A stretch of DNA of 12,507 bases from Bacillota bacterium (GTDB lineage Bacteria > Bacillota > Dethiobacteria > DTU022), in assembly GCA_012727685.1 (NCBI GenBank), contig JAAYGO010000079.1, positions 1-12,507 on the forward strand. The letters are read 5' to 3'. The notes under the pieces are model-generated. The model saw only the letters and a list, made by a program, of their open reading frames with translations. It did no database searches and had not been told where the DNA came from. Numbering within the stretch: position 1 is the first letter of the stretch; each line of letters begins with the position of its first letter. Positions 1-7,254 of this stretch are shown here, in pieces. A program made the position numbers and the translations under genes.

Positions 1-942
1 ATGGCTGGGAAAGTTGTGCCTCTCAAGGCAAAAGGGCGTCATCCCCGGGAGATCATTTGCGATCATGTCCGGCTGGAGCTGGAGGCTGTGGAAGAATATC
101 TGCAAGGGGCGGTTAACAAGGCTCCGCTGATTATTCACAATGAATTACACTACCGGCTTTCGTCTAAGGATCCATTAATCCCCGCCTTGTTTTTAATCAT
201 TGCCCGGAATGGGAGCGGCCAAAACGATCGCCTGGTGCAACTGGCTGCCTCCCTGATGTCTCTTCACCTTGCCCTGCAAGTTCATTGTTCCATGGAGGCA
301 GAAACATGTGGAACACTCGCCGCCACCAGGGCAGTGCTGGCCGGCGATTTTTTCTTTAGCTTCGCCCTGGCCGAAGCATCGGGTTGCTCGATTTTTATCC
401 GAGGCATGGCAGAAATAATCAGCCGTTCGGTTTCCGCCGCCATCAGGAGAGATCATGGCAAATCTGTTCCGGCCTGTAGCAAGTCATACCTTCGATATCT
501 CAGCGACAGCAGGGCTTCCCTGCCTGCCCTGGCGGCCACACTGGGCGCCTGGCATGCCGGGTTGGAACCGCGGTATAACCAGGCTCTTGCTTATTTTGGC
601 CACTACCTGGGATTGGGTCTCGCCTTAAAGCAGGAGTATAGCCTCTTTAATAATCGAGACTTAAAGAGAGGTCTGCCGGATTTAACTTTACCCCTGGTGT
701 ATATCTTTGAAAAGAGCAGGCACGGGCAGGAACTCTTGGCATGCTTTCATGGCCGGGGGCGCAATTATGACCACCGCCTGTTGGAACAGGAAATTGAGGA
801 AACGGCAGCAAACGGGTATATGCTCCAGGTAACCGGCAACTGCTTCCACAAGGCCCGCCGCTATTTAAACATCTTGCAAAGAGGCCTGGCCGCTGATGTC
901 GTGGCCATTCTGGAACAATTTTTAGCCCTTGCGCTTGTTTAA
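1..942 (+). CDS. Polyprenyl-synthetase-like protein, catalytic motifs lost
   Basis: A 313-residue protein with the all-helical trans-polyprenyl diphosphate synthase layout but probably no catalytic activity. Recognisable blocks are LAASLMSLHLALQVH (81-95), the usual helix before the first Asp-rich motif; AVLAGDFFFSFAL (111-123), matching the family VLAGDYLFA block; FGHYLGLGLAL (199-209), before the second Asp-rich motif; and RGLPDLTLPLVYIFE (223-237), matching the usual GKITLPLIYALE block. The first motif DDxxD is replaced by C96-S-M-E-A, and the second (usually QxxDDxLD) by K210-Q-E-Y-S-L-F-N. Without these Mg-diphosphate ligands, isoprenoid chain elongation should not occur. Some family members act as non-catalytic partners of an active subunit, and that role is inferred here. 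The ATG is the first base of the window, so its ribosome binding site and any upstream partner gene are not visible, and the true start could lie further upstream. The reading frame is intact, so I do not call it a pseudogene. Confidence 0.68.
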   Translation: MAGKVVPLKAKGRHPREIICDHVRLELEAVEEYLQGAVNKAPLIIHNELHYRLSSKDPLIPALFLIIARNGSGQNDRLVQLAASLMSLHLALQVHCSMEAETCGTLAATRAVLAGDFFFSFALAEASGCSIFIRGMAEIISRSVSAAIRRDHGKSVPACSKSYLRYLSDSRASLPALAATLGAWHAGLEPRYNQALAYFGHYLGLGLALKQEYSLFNNRDLKRGLPDLTLPLVYIFEKSRHGQELLACFHGRGRNYDHRLLEQEIEETAANGYMLQVTGNCFHKARRYLNILQRGLAADVVAILEQFLALALV

Positions 943-1024
943 TGGCTACTTTTCGGCATTCCGCACCCAGATGGAATAGAGTATAATGGAGATGATGCCA
1001 AACCAATTGGGGTGATCGTGAAAG

Positions 1025-2311
1025 ATGGAGCCAACCGCAATACTCAGCGATCTAATTAAGATCAATACCGTCAATCCTCCTGGCAATGAAACCGCCGTGG
1101 CCCGTTACTTGAAGCAACTGTTTGACTCTGCCGGAATTCCCAATGAAATCATTGAGCCGGAGGAAGGCCGGGGCAGCTTCATCGCCCGCCTCGGTTCCGG
1201 GCCCAAGAAATTGCTTTATTTCGCTCATGCCGACGTAGTGGCGGCAGGCGATGACTGGGATTTCGATCCTTTCTCCGGGGAGATCAAAGATGGGATCATT
1301 TACGGGCGCGGCGCCCTCGATTGCAAGGACCTGCTCGCGGCCGAGGTTTCGGCGGCGCTTCAACTGGCCGCCACCGGAAAACCGCTGAACGGAGAGCTGA
1401 TTGTCGTTGCCGCGGCGGACGAGGAAACCGGCGGTTCCCTGGGGGCAAAGTGCCTGGTGGAAAACTATCTGGAGAAATTGCAGGCTGATTTTGCGATCAA
1501 TGAAGGGGCCGAACTGCCGATTTGCATGGGGAACCGCATGATCTATTTCTTGCAGGTAGGAGAAAAGGGGACGGCCTGGTGCCGCTTAAAGGCCAGGGGA
1601 GTCTCCTGCCATGGTTCGGTGCCCTCCCTGGGTGAAAACGCGGTCTTGAAGCTCTCCCGGGCGCTGGCAGCCCTGGGTGAATACCGGCCTGAAATCAAGC
1701 TGATCCCGGAAGTGGAAACGCTGTTGCGCGAACTGGCTCGCTTTCGCGGGCTTTCTTATGACCCGGCGCGGGATGCAGTCGATTCGCTCATCGACCGCCT
1801 CGATCTGGAGCGGGGTTTTGCCGAAACCCTGCGGGCCATGACGCGGATGACCGTTTCGCCGAACCGTGTTGAAGGAGGGCTCAAGACAAATATCGTGCCC
1901 GATCGCTGTGTCGCGGAGCTTGATATCCGGATCCTTCCGGGACAGGATCGCGCTTATGTGGAGGGCGAGCTGCGCCGGCTGATCGGCGAAGAGATCGAGA
2001 TTGAATTCATGAATTATATCGCTCCCACCTTTTCGACCTCCCAGTCGGACTATTATCGCCTGCTGGAATCGCTGACCCTGGAATTGGCCGGACGGGAAGC
2101 GGTGTGCCTGCCCTATGTCTCCACCGGTTCCACCGATTCCAAGTATCTGCGCGGCGCCGGAATACCCGCTTACGGGATCGGCCATATGGCTGCGGGCTTT
2201 GACCAGGCAGTCCGGACTACGCTGCACGGCCGGAATGAACGCACTGATGTGGCCAGCTTGCAGTTGAAAACTCAATTTTTATTTGAGTTGGCCAGGCGTT
2301 ACCTGTCCTAA
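1025..2311 (+). CDS. M20 family metallopeptidase (ArgE/DapE/CPG2-like)
   Basis: A 428-residue di-zinc amidohydrolase of peptidase family M20, the usual length for the family. Metal-site motifs occur in order: H68-A-D70 for the first ligand and its partner Asp, YGRGALDCK (93-101) with bridging D99, ADEETGG (131-137) with E133 as likely general base and E134 as ligand, E160 in a NEG motif, and H401 in HGRNE near the C-terminus. The stretch between about 175 and 290 corresponds to the lid/dimerisation domain. It should hydrolyse an N-acyl or peptide bond in the cytosol (no signal peptide), but the substrate cannot be told, so I do not assign argE or dapE. The start is preceded by GGGGTGA about 10 nt upstream. 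A perfect TATAAT lies at 982-987 but lacks a convincing -35, so the gene may have its own weak promoter or be read from upstream. It is followed by a hairpin and is probably the end of its transcript. Confidence 0.9.
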   Translation: MEPTAILSDLIKINTVNPPGNETAVARYLKQLFDSAGIPNEIIEPEEGRGSFIARLGSGPKKLLYFAHADVVAAGDDWDFDPFSGEIKDGIIYGRGALDCKDLLAAEVSAALQLAATGKPLNGELIVVAAADEETGGSLGAKCLVENYLEKLQADFAINEGAELPICMGNRMIYFLQVGEKGTAWCRLKARGVSCHGSVPSLGENAVLKLSRALAALGEYRPEIKLIPEVETLLRELARFRGLSYDPARDAVDSLIDRLDLERGFAETLRAMTRMTVSPNRVEGGLKTNIVPDRCVAELDIRILPGQDRAYVEGELRRLIGEEIEIEFMNYIAPTFSTSQSDYYRLLESLTLELAGREAVCLPYVSTGSTDSKYLRGAGIPAYGIGHMAAGFDQAVRTTLHGRNERTDVASLQLKTQFLFELARRYLS

Positions 2312-2356
2312 AGCAGGAAATAGGCACTAAAAAGCGAATATTTAAGTGTTGAGCTT

Positions 2357-2388
2357 AAGGAAGGGGTGTCAGCGGCATCCCTTTCCTT
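2357..2388 (+). terminator. Hairpin after the M20 gene, probable terminator
   Basis: AAGGAAGGGGTGTC pairs with GGCATCCCTTTCCTT around an AGC loop, giving about 14 pairs with two wobbles and one bulged T. It lies 45 nt after the M20 stop and before the next gene set. There is no long T-run after the stem, so termination strength is uncertain; it may instead be an RNA-stabilising structure. Confidence 0.5.
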
Positions 2389-2438
2389 TATCAAACTTTC
2401 AAACTAGCCAGGTTGCAGATAAGGCCGGTGATTTTTAG

Positions 2439-3470
2439 GTGGCATTAAAAGTGGGCATGCCCAGGGCGCTTTTTTATTATACATATTATCCCCTCTGGAA
2501 AGCATTTGTCGAAGCGCTGGGAGCAGAAGCAGTCAGTTCCGGCCCGACCAACAAGGAAACACTCGATGCCGGGATCAGGGAAACGGTCAATGATGCCTGC
2601 ATACCGATTAAGCTCTACCACGGCCATGTGCTTGATTTAAAGGACCGGGTCGATTATTTATTTGTCCCGCGGCTGGTCAGTCCCGGCGGCAGTTACACTT
2701 ACTGCCCCAAGTTTCTCGGGCTGCCCGATATGATCCGCCATGCGGGAATGGAGCTGCCGCCGCTGATTGACACACGCCTAAACTTAAGAGGCCTGCCGGG
2801 CGGGCTCAATCGGTTTTTAAGGGCAACCGCCGCGGCTCTTGATTTTCGCAACCCCTTTACGCAGGCCAGGGCGATGCGCCATGCTTTAAAGCAATATGCT
2901 CTCTACCAGGAGCTGTTGCTGGGCGGTCTTCATCCCCAGAGAGTGTTCGAGGCGCTCGAAAGGGGGGCTTCTCTGGAAGAACTCAAGGGAGAAGCCTTGG
3001 CTGCGCCGCCTGACCGGCCTGCGGAGGAGGGGCTCCGCGTGGCCTTGCTGGGGTACCCCTATATCGTTTTTGACCCCTTTGTCAGCGCGGATGTCTATCA
3101 TAGATTAAAGCACATGGGAGCTGCGGTCTTGACCACGGAACAGGTGCCTGCCTCGGCGATGCGCCGGATGTCCCGTGTTTTGCCGCAAAATTGTTTCTGG
3201 CATTACAGCAACCGGGTTTGCTGGGCGGCGCTTTATTATATAGAGCGCAAGGCTGTCGATGGGATTATTCATCTTACCGCTTACGCCTGCGGCCCCGATG
3301 CCATGGTGGACAAGATCCTGGAGCTTGAAGCCAAGAAGGCGAAGCTGCCCTACTTGACATTGACTATCGATGAACATACCGGCACCGGCGGTGTGCAAAC
3401 CCGCATCGAGGCGTTTGTGGATATGCTGCAGGCGCGGCAGGAGAAAAGGTTGAAGGAGGCCGCCAGTTAA
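2439..3470 (+). CDS. DUF2229-type CoA enzyme activase-related protein (first paralog)
   Basis: A 343-residue protein of the uncharacterised family (DUF2229/COG3580 type) associated with 2-hydroxyacyl-CoA dehydratase activases. Diagnostic blocks are VGMPRALFYYTYYPLWKAF (5-23), NDACIPIKLYHGH (51-63), YTYCPK (86-91), TAYACGPDAM (280-289) and TIDEHTGTGGVQTR (309-322), then EAFVDML. Cysteines C54, C89 and C284 sit in the conserved blocks and are plausible iron-sulfur ligands; C252 and C261 lie between them. No membrane segment or signal peptide is seen, so it should be cytosolic. The GTG at 2439 is taken as start because the family N-terminus (K-V-G-x-P-R-A) follows at once; the upstream ribosome binding site is weak. 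Its TAA overlaps the ATG of the activase by one base, so translational coupling is likely. No substrate or reaction can be assigned. Confidence 0.85.
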   Translation: MALKVGMPRALFYYTYYPLWKAFVEALGAEAVSSGPTNKETLDAGIRETVNDACIPIKLYHGHVLDLKDRVDYLFVPRLVSPGGSYTYCPKFLGLPDMIRHAGMELPPLIDTRLNLRGLPGGLNRFLRATAAALDFRNPFTQARAMRHALKQYALYQELLLGGLHPQRVFEALERGASLEELKGEALAAPPDRPAEEGLRVALLGYPYIVFDPFVSADVYHRLKHMGAAVLTTEQVPASAMRRMSRVLPQNCFWHYSNRVCWAALYYIERKAVDGIIHLTAYACGPDAMVDKILELEAKKAKLPYLTLTIDEHTGTGGVQTRIEAFVDMLQARQEKRLKEAAS

Positions 3471-4435
3471 TGGATGTCTACCTGGGCGTTGATGTTGGCT
3501 CGGTGAGCACTAATTTGGTCCTTATCGATCGGGATAACAGGGTCCTCGCTTTTGAATACCTGCGTACCAGGGGGCAGCCTATTCAGGCGGTGCAGGAAGG
3601 GCTCAAGCTACTGGAACAAAAAATGCCGTCCGGTGCAGTCGTTGCCGGTGTCGGCACGACCGGAAGCGCCCGGACCCTGGCCGGGGTAGTGGTTGGCGCC
3701 GATACGGTTAAAAATGAGATCACCGCTCACGCCGTGGCAGCCGGGCTGGTAGTACCCGGTGTACAAACCGTGCTGGAGCTGGGCGGTCAGGATTCGAAGA
3801 TTATAATCCTGCGCCACGGGGTAGTGATCGACTTCGCCATGAATACGATCTGTGCCGCCGGGACAGGCTCTTTTCTGGATCACCAGGCCGCCCGCCTTGG
3901 CATACCAATTGAAGAATTCGGGACGCTGGCGCTGCGGGCTCGAAATCCCGTCCATATTGCCGGGCGCTGTTCTGTTTTTGCGGAGTCTGATATGATCCAC
4001 AAGCAGCAGATTGGCCATCCCATCGAAGATATCATTGCCGGCCTGTGCGATGCGCTGGTCCGCAACTACCTGAACAATGTGGGTAAAGGCAAGGAGATCC
4101 TGCCGCCGGTGGTCTTCCAGGGCGGGGTCGCCGCCAATGTGGGAATTAAAGCTGCGTTTGAAAAAGCGCTGCAGATGGAGGTGCATGTCCCCCCGCACCA
4201 CCTTGTGATGGGTGCTTTGGGAGCAGCATACCTGGCGCAATCCGCCGTGGCTAAAAAAGGCGCCACCAATTTTCGCGGTTTTTCGGTAAGCGATTTTGAT
4301 TATCAGACCAGCACTTTTGAGTGCAAGGGTTGTCCCAATATTTGTGAAATTGTCAATATTAGTCTTGACGGCACGCTGCTAGCCCGCTGGGGCAGCCGCT
4401 GCGGCAAATGGGAGCATTTAGAAGAGCAGCAATAA
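3470..4435 (+). CDS. BadF/BadG/HgdC-family ATP-dependent activase with Cys-rich tail
   Basis: A 321-residue member of the BcrAD/BadFG ATPase family (ASKHA fold). Such activases bind a [4Fe-4S] cluster across a homodimer and use ATP hydrolysis to push a low-potential electron into a partner enzyme. Visible motifs are the phosphate loop GVDVGSVSTN (6-15), GVGTTGSAR (60-68), ELGGQDSK (103-110), the cluster cysteines C128 (in TICAAGTGSFLD) and C167 (in AGRCSVFAESD), and the adenosine-side GGVAAN (218-223) and MGALGAAYLA (247-256). Classical HgdC proteins are about 260 residues. This one continues with a tail carrying C285-x2-C288-x3-C292 and C311, suggesting a second metal or cluster site. AAGGAGG at 3453-3459 lies 10 nt before the ATG. 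Flanked by two DUF2229-type genes, it is the likely ATP-driven reductase of that pair. Family assignment is secure; the electron acceptor is unknown. Confidence 0.93.
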   Translation: MDVYLGVDVGSVSTNLVLIDRDNRVLAFEYLRTRGQPIQAVQEGLKLLEQKMPSGAVVAGVGTTGSARTLAGVVVGADTVKNEITAHAVAAGLVVPGVQTVLELGGQDSKIIILRHGVVIDFAMNTICAAGTGSFLDHQAARLGIPIEEFGTLALRARNPVHIAGRCSVFAESDMIHKQQIGHPIEDIIAGLCDALVRNYLNNVGKGKEILPPVVFQGGVAANVGIKAAFEKALQMEVHVPPHHLVMGALGAAYLAQSAVAKKGATNFRGFSVSDFDYQTSTFECKGCPNICEIVNISLDGTLLARWGSRCGKWEHLEEQQ

Positions 4436-4476
4436 GACTTTTTTCGAGCAGTGGTGGCAGGAGGCGTTCGAGTTAA

Positions 4477-5583
4477 ATGAAAATCGGATACGGGCATATG
4501 GGAACTTTGACCATGGTGGTGGAACTGCTTTTAGAGGAACTGGGCCATGAGCCTGTGGTTCCCCACCGCCCGACCCGCCAGACCCTTGCCCTGGGGGCCA
4601 AGTATGCACCTGAATTTGCCTGCATCCCTTTTAAGATCGTTTTGGGGACCTACCTGGAGTGTCTAGAGCGGGGAGCCGATACGCTGCTTAGCGGCGGCGG
4701 TTACGGGCCTTGCCGGGCTGGCATGTACGGCGAGGTCCACGGCCGTATTTTAAGGGATTTGGGTTACAACCCGCAAGTCATCTTCCTCTTTCCCCCCTTA
4801 ATAAAACCGTATCATTTTTTTAAGAAAGTAAGCCTGCTGAAAGGACGCTGCTCCTGGTTTCATCTAGCCCGGGCCATAAGAAAGGCCTGGACCAAGCTGA
4901 CCTTCCTCGATCAAATGGAGCTGCTCTCCCAAACAAAGCGGCCGCGCGAACTGACCCGCGGAGCAACATCCAAGGCTTTTGAGCGCGGCTTAACCTATCT
5001 GCATCAGGCCAAGAGCCTTAACGAAATAATCGAAGCGGGGCATGCCGCGCTAGCGGAGTTGGACCAGGTCCCTGTTGATCCAGCGGCGGATCCGTTGAAA
5101 GTGGGCATTATTGGTGAAATCTATGTCCAGCTCGAACCTTTCGCCAATCATTACATCGAGGAGACCCTCGGTCATCTGGGCGTGGAAGTGAGGCGCAGCA
5201 TCTACCTGACCAGCTATACCCGCCATGATGTCCTTTCGACGAAGGGTGATATGAGCAGCCGTTCCCTGGCCATGCCCTACCTCAACCAGAAGATCGGCGG
5301 CCACGGGCAAAATAGTGTTGGCGATGTGATCCGCTATGCCAAACTGGGTTACAACGGGGTAGTCCAGCTTGCCCCTTTTTCCTGCATCCCCGAAATAGTG
5401 GCGAAGAGCTTGATGCCCTACCTGAGTAAAAAATACGGCATTCCGGTGCTGACCCTCTTTATTGACGAACAGACGGGACCTACCGGCATACAGACCCGCT
5501 TGGAGGCTTTTGTCGATTTGATGGAGCAGCGGCGGGCCCAGACCCGGGAAGGCGCCAGGATGCAAACCGGCTCGGCGGTATGA
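4477..5583 (+). CDS. DUF2229-type CoA enzyme activase-related protein (second paralog)
   Basis: A 368-residue protein, a diverged paralog of the product at 2439-3470. Shared landmarks are FACIPFKIVLG (47-57), GYGPCRAGMYGE (75-86), FSCIPEIVAK (301-310) and LFIDEQTGPTGIQTRLEAF (327-345). Cysteines C49, C79 and C303 fall where the first paralog has C54, C89 and C284, while C62 and C125 are extra. The N-terminus KIGYGHMGTLTMVVE replaces the VGMPRALFYY block of the partner. AGGAGG at 4459-4464 lies 12 nt before the ATG, and the 41-nt gap after the activase gene suggests one operon. I infer it forms a complex with the first paralog, by analogy with the HgdA/HgdB heterodimer, and receives electrons from the activase. 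There is no recognisable active site for dehydration, so no reaction is assigned. The ATG at 4477 is well supported. Confidence 0.84.
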   Translation: MKIGYGHMGTLTMVVELLLEELGHEPVVPHRPTRQTLALGAKYAPEFACIPFKIVLGTYLECLERGADTLLSGGGYGPCRAGMYGEVHGRILRDLGYNPQVIFLFPPLIKPYHFFKKVSLLKGRCSWFHLARAIRKAWTKLTFLDQMELLSQTKRPRELTRGATSKAFERGLTYLHQAKSLNEIIEAGHAALAELDQVPVDPAADPLKVGIIGEIYVQLEPFANHYIEETLGHLGVEVRRSIYLTSYTRHDVLSTKGDMSSRSLAMPYLNQKIGGHGQNSVGDVIRYAKLGYNGVVQLAPFSCIPEIVAKSLMPYLSKKYGIPVLTLFIDEQTGPTGIQTRLEAFVDLMEQRRAQTREGARMQTGSAV

Positions 5584-5707
5584 TGCATATTTGGCTGGAG
5601 GTTGGCGAATTCTAAAGATAATGCCTATTAAATAAGCCTCTTCTCCTTCTTTTTTCTGTTTGCAGGATTTAGGTAAAAAATGTCGAATCAGGAGATCTAG
5701 AAGGAGC

Positions 5708-5714
5708 AGGAGGT
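5708..5714 (+). promoter_or_regulatory. Shine-Dalgarno fixing the TTG start of the XRE gene
   Basis: AGGAGGT ends 8 nt before the TTG at 5723. It rules out the longer frame opening at 5660, whose extra 21 residues are a run of basic residues (R-R-S-R-R-S-R-R-W) with no family resemblance. A weak promoter-like pair TTGGCG (5602-5607) and TATTAA (5626-5631), spaced by 18, lies upstream but is not convincing on its own. Confidence 0.7.
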
Positions 5715-5722
5715 GGACCATT

Positions 5723-5977
5723 TTGTCGACAGAGATCGGTTTGCGCATCAAGGCGCTGCGACGTTTGAAACAGGTTACGCAACAGGAGTTGGCCCGTAGA
5801 GTGAATATATCTGTGACCATGCTGAGCAATATCGAGACCGGACAAAAAATGCCCCATCCCCAACTGCTGCAAAATATCGCCTCATCCTTAAGTGTGCCCG
5901 CGGAGGAACTCTTGATCCTGTGGCAGCGTCATGCCGGTGCAGGACTCAAACTCCATCATTCCCGGACAGTACAATGA
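5723..5977 (+). CDS. yazB: Small XRE-family DNA-binding protein (YazB-like)
   Basis: An 84-residue single-domain Cro/C1-type helix-turn-helix protein. The five-helix core runs from about IGLRIKALR (5-13) to VPAEELL (58-64); the recognition region is TQQELARRVNISVTMLSNIETG (19-40), and SLSVPAEEL is the usual closing block. There is no effector or catalytic domain. It starts at TTG with a strong AGGAGGT, which is a low-efficiency start codon. Its stop overlaps the dusB start as ATGA, so the two are almost surely translationally coupled. In B. subtilis the small XRE gene yazB also sits directly before dusB and lysS, which supports the symbol; the target operator is unknown. The last about 18 residues (HAGAGLKLHHSRTVQ) extend past the domain and may simply result from the overlap. 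Confidence 0.85.
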   Translation: MSTEIGLRIKALRRLKQVTQQELARRVNISVTMLSNIETGQKMPHPQLLQNIASSLSVPAEELLILWQRHAGAGLKLHHSRTVQ

Positions 5978-6933
5978 TCATCGGTACGATTGCTGTGGAG
6001 CCTGGACTTGTCCTGGCGCCCATGGCCGGGATCACCAGCCATCCTTTTCGGCTGCTGGCCAGAGAACAGGGATGTGCGCTGGTCGTATCGGAGATGATCA
6101 GCGCCCGGGCCTTGGTTTATGGTGCCAATCAGGAGCACCTTTTATTTTTTTCCGATGCGGAGCGCCCTTTTGCGTTTCAGCTCTTTGGTTCGGAACCGTC
6201 GCTGATGGCCGAGGCCGCAGCCAGGCTGGAAGCCCTGGGACCGGATCTGATCGACCTGAACCTTGGCTGCCCCACCCGTAAGATCGTGCGCAATGGTGAC
6301 GGTGGAGCGCTGATGCGCGATCCAAAGCGATGCAGCTCCATATTTGAGGCCGTGGTTCGCGCGGTCCGCTGCCCGGTTACAGTAAAAATGCGCAAAGGTT
6401 GGTCTGAAGCCGCCCCGACCGCCGTGGAAATCGCCGTGCGGGCTGAAGCCGCCGGGATCAAGGCTGTGACCATTCATGGCCGGACTGTGGAGCAGGGCTA
6501 CAGCGGCCATGCCGATTGGGAGGCGATCAAAGCGGTGAAGGAGGCGGTTTCCATCCCGGTGATCGGCAACGGCGATATTGCCTCCGCCCGCGATGCAAAG
6601 ACGATGCTGGAACGATGCCGCTGCGACGGGATAATGGTCGGCCGGGCTGCCAGGGGCAACCCATGGATTTTTCGGGAGATAAAAGCCTTGCTGGAAGATA
6701 ATATGGTCATCGAACCGCCCCTTCCTGCGGAAAGAATTGCTACTGCGATCCGGCACCTTAATTTGCTTGCTGCATTAAAAGGAGAAAAAATCGCGGTGCT
6801 GGAGATGCGCTGCCATGCCGGCTGGTATATCCGGGGCTTGCCGGGCGCCGCGGCGGCCCGGCAGCGCCTGATCAAAGCAGCAACTCCGTCAGAGATGGCG
6901 GAAATACTGCTTCAATTTCAAAGCTCGCTATGA
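5974..6933 (+). CDS. dusB: tRNA-dihydrouridine synthase, DusB type
   Basis: A 319-residue FMN-dependent TIM-barrel enzyme that reduces uridine in the tRNA D-loop to dihydrouridine using NAD(P)H. The family motifs are complete: LAPMAGITSHPFR (14-26), SEMISARAL (39-47), QLFGSEP (69-75), DLNLGCPTRKIVRNGDGGAL (94-113) with the proton-donor C99, PVTVKMRKGW (134-143), VTIHGRTVEQGYSGHADW (165-182), IPVIGNGDI (194-202) and DGIMVGRAARGNPWIF (218-233). A helical C-terminal RNA-binding domain includes MRCHAGWYIRGLPGA (278-292). I choose the ATG at 5974 because it overlaps the preceding stop as ATGA and MIIGTIAVEPGLVLAPMAG matches the usual N-terminus; an in-frame opening at 5920 would overlap the XRE gene and add unrelated residues. 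Length is normal for DusB. Confidence 0.95.
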   Translation: MIIGTIAVEPGLVLAPMAGITSHPFRLLAREQGCALVVSEMISARALVYGANQEHLLFFSDAERPFAFQLFGSEPSLMAEAAARLEALGPDLIDLNLGCPTRKIVRNGDGGALMRDPKRCSSIFEAVVRAVRCPVTVKMRKGWSEAAPTAVEIAVRAEAAGIKAVTIHGRTVEQGYSGHADWEAIKAVKEAVSIPVIGNGDIASARDAKTMLERCRCDGIMVGRAARGNPWIFREIKALLEDNMVIEPPLPAERIATAIRHLNLLAALKGEKIAVLEMRCHAGWYIRGLPGAAAARQRLIKAATPSEMAEILLQFQSSL

Positions 6934-7081
6934 TAACGCTTCTATGACCAATTTTTTGCAAATCAAACTTACCCAAGTAGAGGAGGCCATGCCCACCAGT
7001 GGGGAGCCAACAGGGAGCAAACCCCATGCCCCCGCCAGACGGGCGCTATCAGAAAGACAAAAACGGTGCCATTCCTAATCT

Positions 7082-7115
7082 CCTCTCCCCTTTGAGGGGG
7101 CTTTGGGGGGAGAGG
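7082..7115. repeat. GC-rich hairpin, possible dispersed repeat or dusB terminator
   Basis: CCTCTCCCC (7082-7090) pairs perfectly with GGGGAGAGG (7107-7115); an alternative inner fold pairs CCCC with GGGG of the loop. The composition resembles the dispersed palindromes with CTCTCCC and GGGAGAGG arms seen in many bacterial genomes. No T-run follows, so termination of dusB here is uncertain. Confidence 0.4.
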
Positions 7116-7211
7116 GTAAGTGGGGCTGAACTCGGCTCCTGCCTTTTCTGAATAAAGAATTAATAACAAAATAACGAGCCGTTCTCGCCTCGGATCTGAG
7201 CGTACGGTCTC

Positions 7212-7240
7212 TTTACTTTTTATCAGAAAAGTGCTAAATT
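7212..7240 (+). promoter_or_regulatory. Candidate promoter of the HTH regulator gene
   Basis: TTTACT (7212-7217) and TAAATT (7235-7240) are separated by 17 nt; each matches four of six consensus bases. Transcription would start near 7247, inside the palindrome TTGTATACAA (7245-7254) and upstream of the chosen GTG. Moderate to weak by sequence alone. Confidence 0.35.
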
Positions 7241-7244
7241 GTTT

Positions 7245-7254
7245 TTGTATACAA
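7245..7254. promoter_or_regulatory. Palindrome TTGTATACAA upstream of HTH gene, possible operator
   Basis: A perfect 10-bp palindrome placed at the predicted transcription start of the HTH gene, a common position for autorepression. The half-site TTGTA recurs in the 16-bp palindrome over the promoter at 9857-9886. Confidence 0.35.

Noticed and set aside
1..942. Calling the first gene an active hepT/ispB-type prenyl synthase
   Set aside because: Both Asp-rich substrate-binding motifs are missing although the flanking helices align.
1586..2275. 229-residue minus-strand open frame
   Set aside because: It lies wholly within the M20 gene, has no ribosome binding site or family motifs, and is explained by the codon bias of the + strand gene.
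3608..4240. 210-residue minus-strand open frame
   Set aside because: Antisense to the activase, whose catalytic and cluster motifs are all in the + frame.
5680..5700. Six-codon frame (MSNQEI) just before the XRE gene as a leader peptide
   Set aside because: No good ribosome binding site and no attenuator hairpins around it; so short a frame occurs easily by chance.
6142..6756. 204-residue minus-strand open frame
   Set aside because: Entirely antisense to dusB, whose motifs are complete; composition is that of a shadow frame.
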